Shown here: one piece after another, positions 13,301 through 24,560 of the stretch | Layout of the letters: every line of letters begins with the position of its first letter | Position numbering within the stretch: the first letter of the stretch is position 1 | Assembly (NCBI GenBank): GCA_963978895.1 | Contig: OZ022241.1 | Coordinates: 14,511,856-14,575,855, forward strand | From: Erpobdella octoculata | Lineage: Eukaryota; Annelida; Clitellata; Hirudinida; Erpobdellidae | DNA length: 64,000 nucleotides | Direction: 5' to 3' | Translations under genes and position numbers: made by a program | Notes under the pieces: generated by a model | Databases searched by the model: none | Told to the model about the DNA's origin: nothing | What the model saw: the letters and a program-made list of their open reading frames with translations, nothing else

Positions 13301-15052
13301 ATCAAATGCAAAATGGCATTTTCGGTTAGGCACAGTACCTTTAGGTTTAAGGTTCTGGGTTCATATCCAAGCAAAGATGTCATCATTTTTTTTCCTTTAT
13401 TAATTCAGTTCTAAGAAAAATTTGGTCATATTGACCATTGTTAAAAAAAAGAATTTATTGATATACTTTTTGTAGCATTAAAAAGTGATCAAACGATGTT
13501 TTAAATCTGTAAAAATAAATGGTTTTCTATAACCAACTTTTTGCAGTATTACTGCAGGAATAAGAAAAATTTTAGTTTTTTATTAATTTCAATTTACCAA
13601 AAACGTTATCATGTACTACATATTTTTGGCTAAGACTAGTTATTTTTTGCAATACTTTATTTTTATATTACTTGAATTTGATTTCTTAAGTTTAAAATAG
13701 GATGGAATTTAATATTTAGTAAATTAACAAATCTGAAAAGGCTAATAAGTGGAAGAAATCATTCAAACTCATTGATTCGTTGGTAAATATTTTATTAGTT
13801 TAATAATTATTTGGCAATGAAAGAAAAGAGATGTGCAAAGTTTTTGGGCAAAAAGGCTGGAAAATAGCCAAAATTGTCTCAAGTGACATTATAACAAGTA
13901 AGCTGTAAAAACAAGGTTTTCTCACAAATTCGTTATATTCAAGATTAGCCAGCTTTTCATTTGTTGCAAATTTTTCTTTTAGAACATTTTTTTGAATTTA
14001 TATATATATAAACATATTTTATTTGTATTTAATTTTAAAACATTAAATAATTATTTTTTTAATTACACAAAAAATTTTCAAACTTGAATAGAATGCATTG
14101 TCATGAGGAGCAAGCCTATATTTCAAATTTCAGCTCGATTGGATGATGGGAAGTTAAATTTCACTTTCAAGGTTTGCAAACAGTCAAGCAAGCAAGGCCG
14201 GCAAAGTTAATATAAGGAATTTAAAATAGATTCACTGTTTCATTCTTCTACAAAAATCATGTTTACTCATTTTTTTAAGAAAAGCTTCAGGTAACACATA
14301 CTAAACAGTGGATATAACTTTATGCATTCGTGCATACCTTAAAAACATGATAATGTCATTTAACACAGCTTTTAGTGGCTAGGCATTCATCCTATTAATA
14401 ATTATTATCTAGGGAAAAAATATATTCCCACGTCACTAACTGTGTACTTGACTCTAGTAGATAATTTTTTTGGACACAAAGGGCAAAATTCCTTTTTCTG
14501 TTCATTTTCTTTAAATAAAAGATAATCTGTTCTTTCAGATGGAAGAATGTGTCCTTCTATCTTTAAAGAAAAACAATTATATTAGCATATCAATTTAATG
14601 TTAAAGTTAAAGACTTGAACATAACTTACTGTCGTCACATTGTTTTCAGTTTTGATAGAAACTGCAGAAAAAAAAATTAGTCAACATTTATATGAACTAT
14701 TTATTATTCATGTTTGAAATTTTTAAAGTGTAGTGCAAGATGAAAAACATAAGAAGTCTTACAGATGAACTGCAAAAGAGATCACTGTGGACTTAACTTC
14801 AGCTTTTGATTGCACTAAACTGGGTTTATAAGAATTTTTAAGCTTGAGAAGTTTTAGACCAATCTTATAAATAGTTAAATCAAAATGTTTGTAAAAATTG
14901 CTAGAATGTAATGTAGTCTATACAAATAAAATAAATTAGAATATTTTCCTTCACATTCATTTAAAGTAAGTTGTCTGTTGTTATCTGCCTGACTTTTTAA
15001 GAATGTGTTTGCAAGCTCAAGTTTTTGTTTCTGCTAAATCAATTGCATTTCA
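13301..15052. other. Non-coding stretch with a dispersed-repeat copy
   Basis: The segment 14060-14225 is a reversed copy of the repeat found twice at 33.9-34.4 kb in BRAT1 intron 9; the shared phrase is TTTCAAATTTCAGCTCGATTGG. The segment at 13315-13380 has a B-box-like GGGTTCATATCC and may be a decayed tRNA-type repeat. No gene is seen. Confidence 0.55.
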
Positions 15053-15684
15053 ATGAAGCAAATTGTCATGATGGTGTATAACTGGAGCCAGGATATGCCA
15101 CAATTGATTATGCTGTGCAAGTCTGGTGTAAGTTCTAAAAGAATTGCAGTTGATTGGTGTAATTTTATGAGAGAAACCAGTGATTTCTGGCTTCAAAACT
15201 ATCCATCTCCGGTTGTTGAGATAGATGAGACAAGTACTTCCACAGAAAGTACCACCGTGGTCTCTATCGTGAAGATCATTGGGATTTTGGTGGCAGTGAA
15301 TGCAGCAGTGGCAGGTGCTTTCTGGTGGAAGTACCCAACAGAAGAGCCGACACTTTGCAATCCTGTATCAAAGACCTCTGGGACTCATACAATTTCCGAT
15401 GACTGGGTATCTTATGCCAACATTCCTGCCATACGGAATGGAATATATAAGCCCTCTGTAAAAGCACACCAGGACAACTTTGTGAATTCCATTGATCCAG
15501 AGGTTCACACCAAAAATGTGGAAAACTTGTGAGAACAGGTCAAAAGGAAGCTGAAGAGGCAGGTTGGGACTAGTAGAGCTGTTTTCACCTTTTACCCAGA
15601 CGATTGTGCCTTCCAAAATGAGTACCTCTGGGAAGAACTTTTTGGATGTTTTCTGGTTGCTACCATCAAGCATTATCTCGTGTG
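15053..15684 (+). pseudogene. Merlin/ISXO2-like DDE transposase, frameshifted remnant
   Basis: The frame from 15053 reads MVYNWSQDMPQLIMLC, then SKRIAVDWCNFMRE and VVEIDET, the N-terminal part and first catalytic Asp region of ISXO2/Merlin-type transposases. The middle is in another frame (RGRYREDHWDFGGSE, then SGRCFLVEVPNRRADTL, the usual WVFGGxER...CFLVxVxxRxxxTL block). Reading then returns to the first frame with ISDDWVSYANIP, DNFVNSIDPEVHTKNVENL, a TGA where Trp is expected, and EQVKRKLKRQ to about 15684. At least two frameshifts and one stop break it. No terminal inverted repeats were found. Confidence 0.85.
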
Positions 15685-16108
15685 ACTCTGGTTACTGTGT
15701 AGCTACTGAATGGTTCTTTTCAGAGCCTCCCAAAATGTAGGTTCGTTTTGTGTTTGGATGCTTCTTTATAAGCAAAAAGAAGTTAGGAAAGAGAGCAATA
15801 AAAATAGGGAGTGGGAGCAAGAAAGGGCGAAGAAAAAAAAAGAAAGAAACAACGATAGAAAATCCGCGGGTAATCCCGCTAGTCAGTTACTCCATAATTA
15901 GGTCTTAAACCAGTTATTAGTTATTAGTCTAGTTATTAAACCAGTAACACCATATATATATATATATATATATATATTCTTTATTTGGTCATTTTCATTA
16001 ATTAACACGCTACGCAAATCCAACCGGCTTCTCTTTAAAACTCAATTTTTTATTATATTTTAATTATAAATTAATTTATATTAAATTAAAATTAAATTTT
16101 TTTTTATA
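15685..16108. other. Non-coding stretch after the Merlin relic
   Basis: Contains a purine-rich run (about 15775-15850) and an (AT)n run at 15953-15976. No gene is seen. Confidence 0.5.
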
Positions 16109-17772
16109 ACTGAGTTTGTTTTTTAAATAAAATTTTATTATAAACTAATTTTACGTGTGTGAAGTTAGCCTCGAGGCTGGCAATGCTAATTAAAAAAAAA
16201 AAATTGCTTGCCCTGGGGCTGTGCTATACATTGTTGGACGGGGTATAAAAAATGAAATCGAATGGTATATTTGGATTGTCTTCGGTTCAACAAATAAAAA
16301 AGTTATAAGCGAAAAACGACGATTTTCCGCCAAAAATTGCATAAAATCAACATTGGCTCTACTTTGACAAAATCGATCTTGTTTTAAACTTCTGCCCTGG
16401 GTATATCCGAGACGCTTGTTTTTAGATAATTCAATATCAAATCCAACAATATAACTTTCGCTTCTCAAAGTTAATAAATAAAAAAGTTATCGAATAAAAC
16501 GTCGGACCGTATACCAAAGAAACCGAGAAACCGAAACATAAACAGAAGCTGCGATTGGACAATCGAGTCTAGCTCACTGTGGCTAATTATGCAAAATATT
16601 CAAATATGCAAAGTGGCTACTCGTTAACACGTTAAAATTTTATTTTTAAGAAACCTCTATTGAACTTAAATAATAAATATATATATAGTAGCAAAATTTT
16701 TTTATTGTTTTTTTCGCTCCCGTTTCCTTGCTCTCACGATCCCGGTCGTTTGCTCGGAGAAATTGGTATACGGTCCGACGTTTTATTCGATAACTTTTTT
16801 ATTTATTAACTTTGAGAAGCGAAAGTTATATTGTTGGATTTGATATTGAATTATCTAAAAACAAGCGTCTCGGATATACCCAGGCCAGAAGTTTAAAACA
16901 AGATCGATTTTCTCGAGCCAATGTTGATTTTATGCAATTTTCGGTGGAAAATCGTCGTTTTACGCTTATAACTTTTTTATTTGTTGAACCGAAGACAATC
17001 CAAATATACCATTCGATTTCATTTTTTATACCCCATCCAACGATCTATAGCACAACCCCAAAGCACGAACTTTTTTTGCACTATAGTTCGGGGATCCAGC
17101 TGCGCAGCCAACTTCTCCCTCGTCTTGGAAGGGTACTACTTACCGTTTTCAAAGTCTCTCAAATTACGATAATTATTTTTTTTAAATTAAATTTTGTATC
17201 AAATTTGTTTTTTTAGGTTATTGTAACAAAATAAAAATAATACGACTATTTTTTCGGCACGGGCCGTCCGTAGGAAAGATTACCATAACATCAAAATCTA
17301 CCCTGATTTATAACTAATTACTAATTTATTCCAAAAAACCTTACCCTCCTTTACCAAATTTATTGCCGATGTTCTTAATAAACGACCATGGCATGAATTC
17401 AACAAACGTAATTTTTTCAAGCAGACAAAACCCGAGGCAGACATTGCACTTATAACTCGACCTCCACAGCGACGATAAATAGTTATTTCTTCGTATTTTG
17501 GTTTGTCAACAACACAAAGTCATTAAATTAAAATCTTGAAAAATCTATTTGAAATTTGTAAATAACTTTAAATGTCTAAAGTTAGATATTGGTAATTGAA
17601 AAAAATAATTTTAAAGCATATTTCATAAAGTTGTTCTTTCCATTTCTGAAGACTCTTTTTAAAACTGATAAATTTATGAACACAATTCCATGTGGAATTT
17701 ATAAAGCACTAATTTTTGAAAAATCTCGAATGCAAGCACGTATAGATGTGCAATTTGCACGCATTTTTTTTA
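16109..17772. repeat. Foldback unit, tandem copy 1
   Basis: This is the first of two adjacent near-identical units of about 1.66 kb; both begin ACTGAGTTTGTTTTTTAAAT. Inside, arms of about 320 bases at 16192-16515 and 16765-17080 are inverted copies of each other around a 249-base spacer. The inner edges are CGGACCGTATACC and GGTATACGGTCCG. The spacer holds a CGCTCCCGTTTCCTTGCTC phrase shared with the repeats at 29180 and 36990. The tail (17220-17300, TTTTTTCGGCACGGGCCGTC) recurs reversed at 29930-30090. Confidence 0.9.
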
Positions 17773-19430
17773 ACTGAGTTTGTTTTTTAAATAAAATTTT
17801 ATTATAAACTAATTTTACGTGTGTGAAGTTAGCCTCGAGGCTGGCAATGCTAATTTAAAAAAAAAATTGCTTGCCCTGGGGCTGTGCTATACATTGTTGG
17901 ACGGGGTATAAAAAATGAAATCGAATGGTATATTTGGATTGTCTTCGGTTCAACAAATAAAAAAGTTATAAGCGAAAAACGACGATTTTCCGCCAAAAAT
18001 TGCATAAAATCAACATTGGCTCTACTTTGACAAAATCGATCTTGTTTTAAACTTCTGCCCTGGGTATATCCGAGACGCTTGTTTTTAGATAATTCAATAT
18101 CAAATCCAACAATATAACTTTCGCTTCTCAAAGTTAATAAATAAAAAAGTTATCGAATAAAACGTCGGACCGTATACCAAAGAAACCGAAACATAAACAG
18201 AAGCTGCGATTGGACAATCGAGTCTAGCTCACTGTGGCTAATTATGCAAAATATTCAAATATGCAAAGTGGCTACTCGTTAACACGTTAAAATTTTATTT
18301 TTAAGAAACCTCTATTGAACTTAAATAATAAATATATATATATAGTAGCAAAATTTTTTTATTGTTTTTTCGCTCCCGTTTCCTTGCTCTCACGATCCCG
18401 GTCGTTTGCTCGGAGAAATTGGTATACGGTCCGACGTTTTATTCGATAACTTTTTTATTTTTTAACTTTGAGAAGCGAAAGTTATATTGTTGGATTTGAT
18501 ATTGAATTATCTAAAAACAAGCGTCTCGGATATACCCAGGGCAGAAGTTTAAAACAAGATCGATTTTCTCAAAGAAGAGCCAATGTTGATTTTATGCAAT
18601 TTTCGGTGGAAAATCGTCGTTTTACGCTTATAACTTTTTTATTTGTTGAACCGAAGACAATCCAAATATACCATTCGATTTCATTTTTTATACCCCATCC
18701 AACGATCTATAGCACAACCCCAATGCACGAACTTTTTTTGCACTATAGTTCGGGGATCCAGCTGCGCAGCCAACTTCTCCCTCGTCTTGGAAGGGTACTA
18801 CTTACCGTTTTCAAAGTCTCTCAAATTACGATAATTATTTTTTTAAAATTAAATTTTGTATCAAATTTGTTTTTTTAGGTTATTGTAACAAAATAAAAAT
18901 AATACGACTATTTTTTCGGCACGGGCCGTCCGTAGGAAAGATTACCATAACATCAAAATCTACCCTGATTTATAACTAATTACTAATTTATTCCAAAAAA
19001 CCTTACCCTCCTTTACCAAATTTATTGCCGATGTTCTTAATAAACGACCATGGCATGAATTCAACAAACGTAATTTTTTCAAGCAGACAAAACCCGAGGC
19101 AGACATTGCACTTATAACTCGACCTCCACAGCGACGATAAATAGTTATTTCTTCGTATTTTGGTTTGCCAACAACACAAAGTCATTAAATTGAAATCTTG
19201 AAAAATCTATTTGAAATTTGTAAATAACTTTAAATGTCTAAAGTTAGATATTGGAAATTGAAAAAAATAATTTTAAAGCATATTTCATAAAGTTGTTCTT
19301 TCCATTTCTGAAGACTCTTTAAAACTGATAAATTTATGAACATAATTCCATGTGGAATTTATAAAGCACTAATTTTTGAAAAATCTCGAATGCGAGCACG
19401 TATAGATGTGCAATATGCACGCATTTTTTT
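17773..19430. repeat. Foldback unit, tandem copy 2
   Basis: This repeats copy 1 almost base for base, with only scattered differences (such as loss of GAGAAACC in the spacer). Arms lie at 17855-18178 and 18421-18736. Each arm carries a reading frame of 90-136 codons that starts at TTG rather than ATG (LRSESYIVGFDIELSKNK). It therefore occurs four times in 2.7 kb. The frame has no known family and looks like a by-product of the repeated arm. Confidence 0.9.
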
Positions 19431-20099
19431 CTATTTGCCAATGTCCGACAGTATAAAACGGAGACAAATCTGCGCATGTAGTGTGTTAGCAATTTCGCAT
19501 AACGCGACGGTCAGTTGATAAAATTTAGGTTAAATATTTCGAAATTAATTTAATAATGTATTGTCATCCAATATAAAGCTATCCTGAAAGTTTTAGCTTC
19601 CTAGCTAGCCAAAAAGCTGGTTAAATTTTACTTGCAATATTTGCGTTACAGAGAAAGCTACAAACAAACAGAGATAGTAACCTAATAAAAAGTTTGTAAA
19701 AAGAAAGCAAATGTTGCAGATAGAAAAGCTTTTGTATCCATTGTTGAGGCCACTAACTTGTCGCAATTCAGAATAATGCACTCAAAGGATACAGATGATA
19801 TTAACGTTATTCACTCATTCGTCTTCAAAGATTTTTCTCCCCCAGAGGAATCATTTCAGAAAAATCATTGGAGGGGGCGAAGTGTTTTAAAAACTAAATA
19901 ATTCAAAATTGAATCCTCCTAATGCTAAACTCTCCTTCCTAAAATAGCTGATGAGTAAGGGACTAGGATATTCATAGAAACTTTTCCAAAAGTGTTTTCA
20001 AAACCTTATAAAAGGTAATGTGTGTGTGAGAGCATTCGCTTATCATATCCAAGCCGCAGGAGCAATCTAAACAATATTTGGTGTGCAGGTAGGCTTCAT
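19431..20099. other. Non-coding stretch with a dispersed repeat
   Basis: The segment 19550-19725 (AAAGCTAT...TTTTAGCTTCCTAGCTAGCC) is a copy of the repeat also found at 28120-28250 and reversed at 40020-40190. The segment 19480-19520 resembles the GTTAGCAATT...GTCAGTTGATAAAA part of the repeats at 24371 and 60345. No gene is seen. Confidence 0.55.
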
Positions 20100-20163
20100 C
20101 AGACCCGTAGCCAGGATTTTAAATCAAAGGGTGCAAACCTATATTGAAAGGGTGCAGATTTTT

Positions 20164-20350
20164 ACCAATGCTTTTATTAACTCGTCGGCTCTGTTTCTCT
20201 GTCTGTCTGTCTGTTTCTCTGTCTGTTTCAAATCTTGCAATCAATTTTTGAGTCACTTCCTGATGATAGATTTTTTTCAAATTTTGCATACATGCTCAAG
20301 ATAGAAGACAATGCAATATTCAATTATTAGTTTTACAATAAGTCAATTAA
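20164..20350 (+). repeat. CAATGCTTTTAT MITE family, truncated copy
   Basis: Begins ACCAATGCTTTTATTAACTC, followed by TCTGTCTG runs and the shared TTGCAATCAATTTTTGAGTC body. It is cut off before the second terminus and joined by about 215 bases to the full copy at 20567. The same dimer arrangement occurs reversed at 63307-64000. Confidence 0.85.
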
Positions 20351-20566
20351 TTTAGTTAATTTTCTTGAGGATTTTATCGAGGGGTTTCTTGAGGGTTTTC
20401 TTGAGGGTTTTCTTGACCACAAAACGCTAACCGACTGGCAGACTATTTTACCAAGTTAACACGAACCACACTCACTGACCGCGATTCTCAAGCGTGTACG
20501 AAATTTTCATGAAAATAGTTGAGATATTTAAATTCGATGCTTTTTGATGATATTTTTATTATTATT

Positions 20567-20886
20567 ACCAATGCTTTTATTAACTCATCGTCTCTGTTTC
20601 TATGTCTGTCTGTTTGTTTCTCTGTCTGTTTCAAATCTTGCAATCAATTTTTGAGTCACTTCCTGATGATAGATTTTTTTCAAATTTTGCGTACATGCTC
20701 AAAATAGAAGACAATGCAATATTCAATTATTAGTTTTACAATAAGTCAATTAATTTAGATAATTTTAATTAATTTCGATATTTCGATATAATTAAGATAT
20801 TTCGACTTTAACATAAAATAAAAGAGTAATATAAGAAAAAATTGATTGCAAAATTTGTGTTTTAATTACATATAAGAGCATTGGTT
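20567..20886 (+). repeat. CAATGCTTTTAT MITE family, full copy
   Basis: It has a TGTCTGTCTG-rich left part, a shared middle (TCAATTATTAGTTTTACAAT) and a right end whose complement is ACCAATGCTCTTATATGTAA. The two ends are therefore short inverted repeats (ACCAATGCTnTTAT), typical of a MITE. Confidence 0.85.
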
Positions 20887-21717
20887 TTAAAAATTCGTTT
20901 TTAATTTACTTGTTTTTATATAAGCTACATTTCTATTACGCAGGACAGAACAAACACAAGACAGTATAATAACTAGTATAACTAGGGCCTAGGGCCTAGA
21001 TGAAAGCCTAGTTACTAGGCTTTAATCTAGGGCCCTGGTGATAAGTGAACCCCCAAAATTTTCTATAAAAAACTCAATTTCTTAAAAAGTCTTATGATTT
21101 TCAATTTAAAGTCTTTCACAAGCTAAAGACTGCAACATATCTAAAAGAGTTAGTCCACTTAAAATATTTGTGTTTATTACTCAGAATCAGATTTTCAGCA
21201 ATGATGCAAAAATAGTGGTTGAAAGGACAAAGAATTTCGGTGAACCTCTTATGACGACAGAAATGAGTTAAAAACTCATCTTTAGTAAAAGAATTTGTGA
21301 CAGCGTTTTCAAATACCAACAAAGATAAATTAGAAAGGAGCTGCGAAACCACATATCTGTAAAAAAAATAACAGTGAATGTCAGTAAATAAGTAATAAAT
21401 AATTCTTTTGACGGGAACAGCATGTTTGCTATTACAGCAATTTCATCAACGGAAAGACAAAGTAAAAGTGAGATTAAATGAAATGTTTGTTTACATGGAG
21501 TTTTACATTCGATGCGATTCACTCAATTTGTTTTTAGGAACAATCAGCTCATTAAATTGAAAGTGAACTTCTTTTGATAACCATTGTGCTTTAGGGTTAT
21601 GGTGCAAAATGGTATTTTGTCAAGAGAAGTACAAAGAGTGCAACTTTTTATGTTTTCCCCTCGCAAAGGGTGCATGCGCCCTTTTGCACCCTACCTGGCT
21701 ATGGGCCTGAGCTTCAT

Positions 21718-22074
21718 TGATTATAAAATTTTGAAAAAATTAAAAAAAATCTTTTTTAAATGCTTTTATTTTTGTTTGTTTGTTGGTTTTTCTGTGGTGA
21801 TCAAATCTTAGAAACTAAAATTCACCCACTTTTCGACCACATAGAGCTTTAAAACTTTTAGGAAAGCTTTATTCTAGATGACAATACATGAATTTAATGT
21901 TTCCGACATAAATTAGGCCCTAAATCAATTAAAATTAATCAAATCAAATTATTCCTGCCATCTGGCGACTGTAATAAGTTGTTTATGTATAAGTCGCCAG
22001 AGGTCCAAAATAATTAAACAATACAGATGTTTATTTATAAGTCGCCAGAAGTCCAAAATAATTTATTATATAGT
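21718..22074. other. Non-coding stretch with a short direct repeat
   Basis: Two copies of a phrase of about 45 bases (ATAAGTCGCCAGA[G/A]GTCCAAAATAAT) lie in tandem at 21986-22065. No gene is seen. Confidence 0.6.
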
Positions 22075-22134
22075 AGCCCACGTCACTCACTCACTGATTC
22101 TGTCACGCTTACGTAATTAGTCGTATAGATGATA

Positions 22135-22250
22135 CATGGACGTCTGTATAATCAACGAAAAGCGCTGCTGTGTACAGCGCACGGTCGGACAACTACCGTA
22201 CGAACGCAAACGAGGCTGACCGTCCAGGTGCTATTATACAGACGTCCATG
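22135..22250. mobile_element. 116-bp MITE with CATGG ends
   Basis: The ends CATGGACGTCTGTATAAT and ATTATACAGACGTCCATG are perfect inverted copies. GATGATA flanks both sides (22128-22134 and 22251-22257). The block is absent from the second copy of the host repeat near 59885. The CATGG ends and 7-bp duplication are like those of the P-type element 430 bases away. Confidence 0.88.
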
Positions 22251-22945
22251 GATGATATCAATGTGCACGTAAGAATTTATGGCGCGTAGGCGTGTAATAA
22301 AAATTATTATGCAATTTTACCTATCTCAGTCTCAGTCCTAGAGATCAAAAGAAGTGGCGCTGCAATCGAAAAATATTATATAATAGATTAAAAAAATCTC
22401 AAAACCATGGACCACTTCTCGATGGCCGTCAATTCACAAGAAATGTCGTGTATACTGAAATTCTTTAATAACCAATTATTGCACTTTTCAATTTTCACAT
22501 CCTTTGAATTTATATGAAATACTTTAGTAAATTGAAAATTTTAACAAAAAAATTTCATTAAATATGCTGATATATAAAAAAAAATTTGTATGGTTATCAA
22601 ATGTCATTTTGTTTTTGTTGACATCGTAATTTTAAAACATGCGTCCTTGGGGCGGGCAAAACCACTATGTATGTATGTATGCATGGATTTCTAGATATAA
22701 CATCTGGATACACAACCTCACACAAAACGATTTTATTGTTTACGCGTTTGGGCCTAGGCTTGCAGCTAGAGTACTACAATCATAAATTTATATCTATGGC
22801 TACAACGTTCAAGCTGTATACGCGAGCTGTTCTATTCTATCGTTCATTAGTTCGTTGTGCCGTGTCTTGCGTGCTGCTTAAACTTCGTTCGAAACTAGTT
22901 TTTGTTCTCAGTTTTAGTTGTTTATTAAACTAATAATATAATTAA

Positions 22946-23239
22946 ATGGTAAATAAATGTTCAGCGTTCGGATGCCGAAATGGATACTCTTCTATCAACA
23001 GTAATGAAAAGACAGAAGAACTTTCATTTTATTCGTACTTATTGAACAATCCCGATCTTTGCATTAAATGGATTAAAGCGTATCCTCGATTAAATTTTGA
23101 ACCTAACATAAATTCAAAAATGTGTTCATTACATTTCTTGCCGTCAGATTTCGTTACCGATTTTGAAGATTCGAATAAATTGAATAAATCAAAGCTGAAA
23201 AAGAGGATGCAAACACCAACGAGGTTTAAAGTTAATTAA
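22946..23239 (+). CDS. THAP-domain N-terminus of a P-type transposase (97 codons)
   Basis: The true ATG at 22946 opens MVNKCSAFGCRNGY. It continues with ..W.KAYPRLNF, then CSLHFLPSDF and ends TPTRFKVN. This is the C2CH zinc-binding THAP layout (C-x4-C near the start, a Trp, C-x2-H, and a late Pro). THAP domains bind DNA at P-element ends. The frame stops at 23239, but the next frame continues the family, so the protein is broken or spliced. If expressed alone it would be a small DNA-binding protein able to compete at element ends. Confidence 0.82.
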   Translation: MVNKCSAFGCRNGYSSINSNEKTEELSFYSYLLNNPDLCIKWIKAYPRLNFEPNINSKMCSLHFLPSDFVTDFEDSNKLNKSKLKKRMQTPTRFKVN

Positions 23240-24094
23240 TCCATCCAGCATTGAGAAAGTTTCAGTAAAGCTTGCTGTATCTATTTTCTCAGAATTAGGA
23301 GTTAATGCCTTGAGTACTACATTGAAAATGAAGGTAAATCTGAATGGACAGGTACTGCATGGTTTGTTGAATTGATAACAAAATTATGGAATGTTTTAAA
23401 TGTAAAATCATCTTCCAAAGGAAAACGAAAAAAACTACCATATGGATCCTGTAAAGTCTTGCGGGGACTGGAAGTTGGACTTTTTGAAAGAATTTGATGA
23501 ATTTTTTTGTCTGATATAGATAATTTAATTGACGATGTCAGAGATTGTTCAAACAATGTGGATGATCAAGCAACAAGAATTGCAAGCTTGTTGAAAAATG
23601 TAATTTTTCTTAATGAAAGTGAAGCAACAACAATATACTATGAAGCTGGAGCTGGAGCTCATTCAATAATTCATCAAACAAAATGCCAATATTGCAAAGA
23701 ACTTCTTGTTAATGAGGATTTTTATAACTTGGATGAGTTGAATTTGCAACTACTAGATGTATATCTCAATGATATCAATCGAGGAGGTCTGTTAAAACTT
23801 TCTGAATATACTTTCTCAGTTTGTTTGGAAAACTGGAAAGTATTTGATGCTTTGAAAAGTTCAGAAAGTAATTTAAAGTTATTTATATCACCTACAAAAC
23901 ATAAAGAACTTTTCATAAAAATAGTTGACAGATTGCTAGTGGATGATTCTTTTTTGATAGAAAACTTTTGTGCAGCTAATCACAATCTTAAAGAATTTAT
24001 AAGTTCCAAGTTTTTTAACTGCATATCAAAAAATTATGTGAAAGAATTGAATGAAAAAAATGAAAATTGCAGCAAGCGAAGAAAATTAGATTAA
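23240..24094 (+). pseudogene. P-type transposase middle and C-terminal fragments
   Basis: In several frames: INPSSIEKVSVKLAVSIFSE at about 23240-23300, then EWTGTAWFVELITKLWNVLN and KGKRKKLPYG to about 23450. This resembles the region downstream of the catalytic core in THAP9/P-element proteins. The open frame 23507-24094 (195 codons, non-ATG start) has KCQYCKELL, LNDINRGGLLKLSEYTFSV and a basic tail KRRKLD. That is the C-terminal cysteine pair and the RGGL motif of this family. Confidence 0.75.
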
Positions 24095-24560
24095 CTTGTT
24101 AAATAAACATGACTTTTCAAATGAATACCAATTAAAAGTTTGTGTATGTTTATTATGTGTGTTTAAACATGTTTCAGATACTTTTAAGTTTTGTTTCATT
24201 AATAAATTTGCACCAAAACAGCTGTGATTAATTTATTCTCAATATTAAAATACTGACATTCATTCTAAAGAGTTGAATAGTAGGTACACTCAACACTTAG
24301 GCCCAAACGCGTATTGGTACGCTAATGGGTTGTGATTCCAGATGTTATATCTAGAATTCCATGATGTATGTTAGCAATTACACATAACTCGGCGGCCGCA
24401 GGGGTCAGCAATCAGCAGTTGATAAAAGTTAGTGAGCGCAGGCGTGTAATAAAAGTTATTACGCAAGTGTGCAATGACAGTCTCAAAGATAAAAAAAAGG
24501 TGATACTACAATCAGAAATAAACATATAATAAAATTTTAAAAAATCCGCCATTTTTGACG

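Larger units (their letters stand above)
20100..21709. mobile_element. hAT-type element carrying nested MITE copies
   Basis: The ends are CAGACCCGTAGCCAGG at the left and CCTGGCTATGGGCCTG at the right, inverted with two mismatches. The flanks are GGCTTCAT (20092-20099) and AGCTTCAT (21710-21717), 7 of 8 matching. CAG...CTG ends with an 8-bp duplication fit hAT. The left half holds two copies of the CAATGCTTTTAT MITE family. The minus-strand open frames at 21116-21522 match nothing I know, so no transposase is claimed. Confidence 0.8.
22682..24363 (+). mobile_element. Internally deleted P-type (THAP) DNA transposon
   Basis: Inverted ends of about 36 bases share CTAGATATAACATCTGG and are CATGG at the outer edge. 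ATGTATG flanks both sides (22675-22681 and 24364-24370). The uninterrupted host repeat at 60335-60350 has a single ATGTATGTATG there, so the empty site is visible. Inside are a THAP-domain frame and parts of a P-element-like transposase. At 1.68 kb it lacks most of the catalytic core, like the deletion derivatives known for P elements. Confidence 0.9.
22075..24560. repeat. Interspersed repeat (copy 1), interrupted by two insertions
   Basis: The sequence from TAGTAGCCCACGTCACTCAC to TTTTTGACGGGCTA matches 59827-60545 almost throughout. Copy 1 differs by two extra blocks, 22135-22250 and 22682-24363, described separately. The repeat has two loosely similar halves (GGCGTGTAATAAAA[A/G]TTATTA occurs in each). 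Its coding content, if any, is unrecognised. Confidence 0.88.

Noticed and set aside
13315..13380. tRNA gene, suggested by GGGTTCATATCC
   Set aside because: No acceptor-stem pairing or proper A box could be found. At most it is a decayed tRNA-type repeat.
20200..20230. CRISPR-like array from repeated TGTCTG/GAAACAAACAGACAG units here and at 26140-26220
   Set aside because: The units are contiguous simple tandem repeats with no spacers, inside a eukaryotic MITE.
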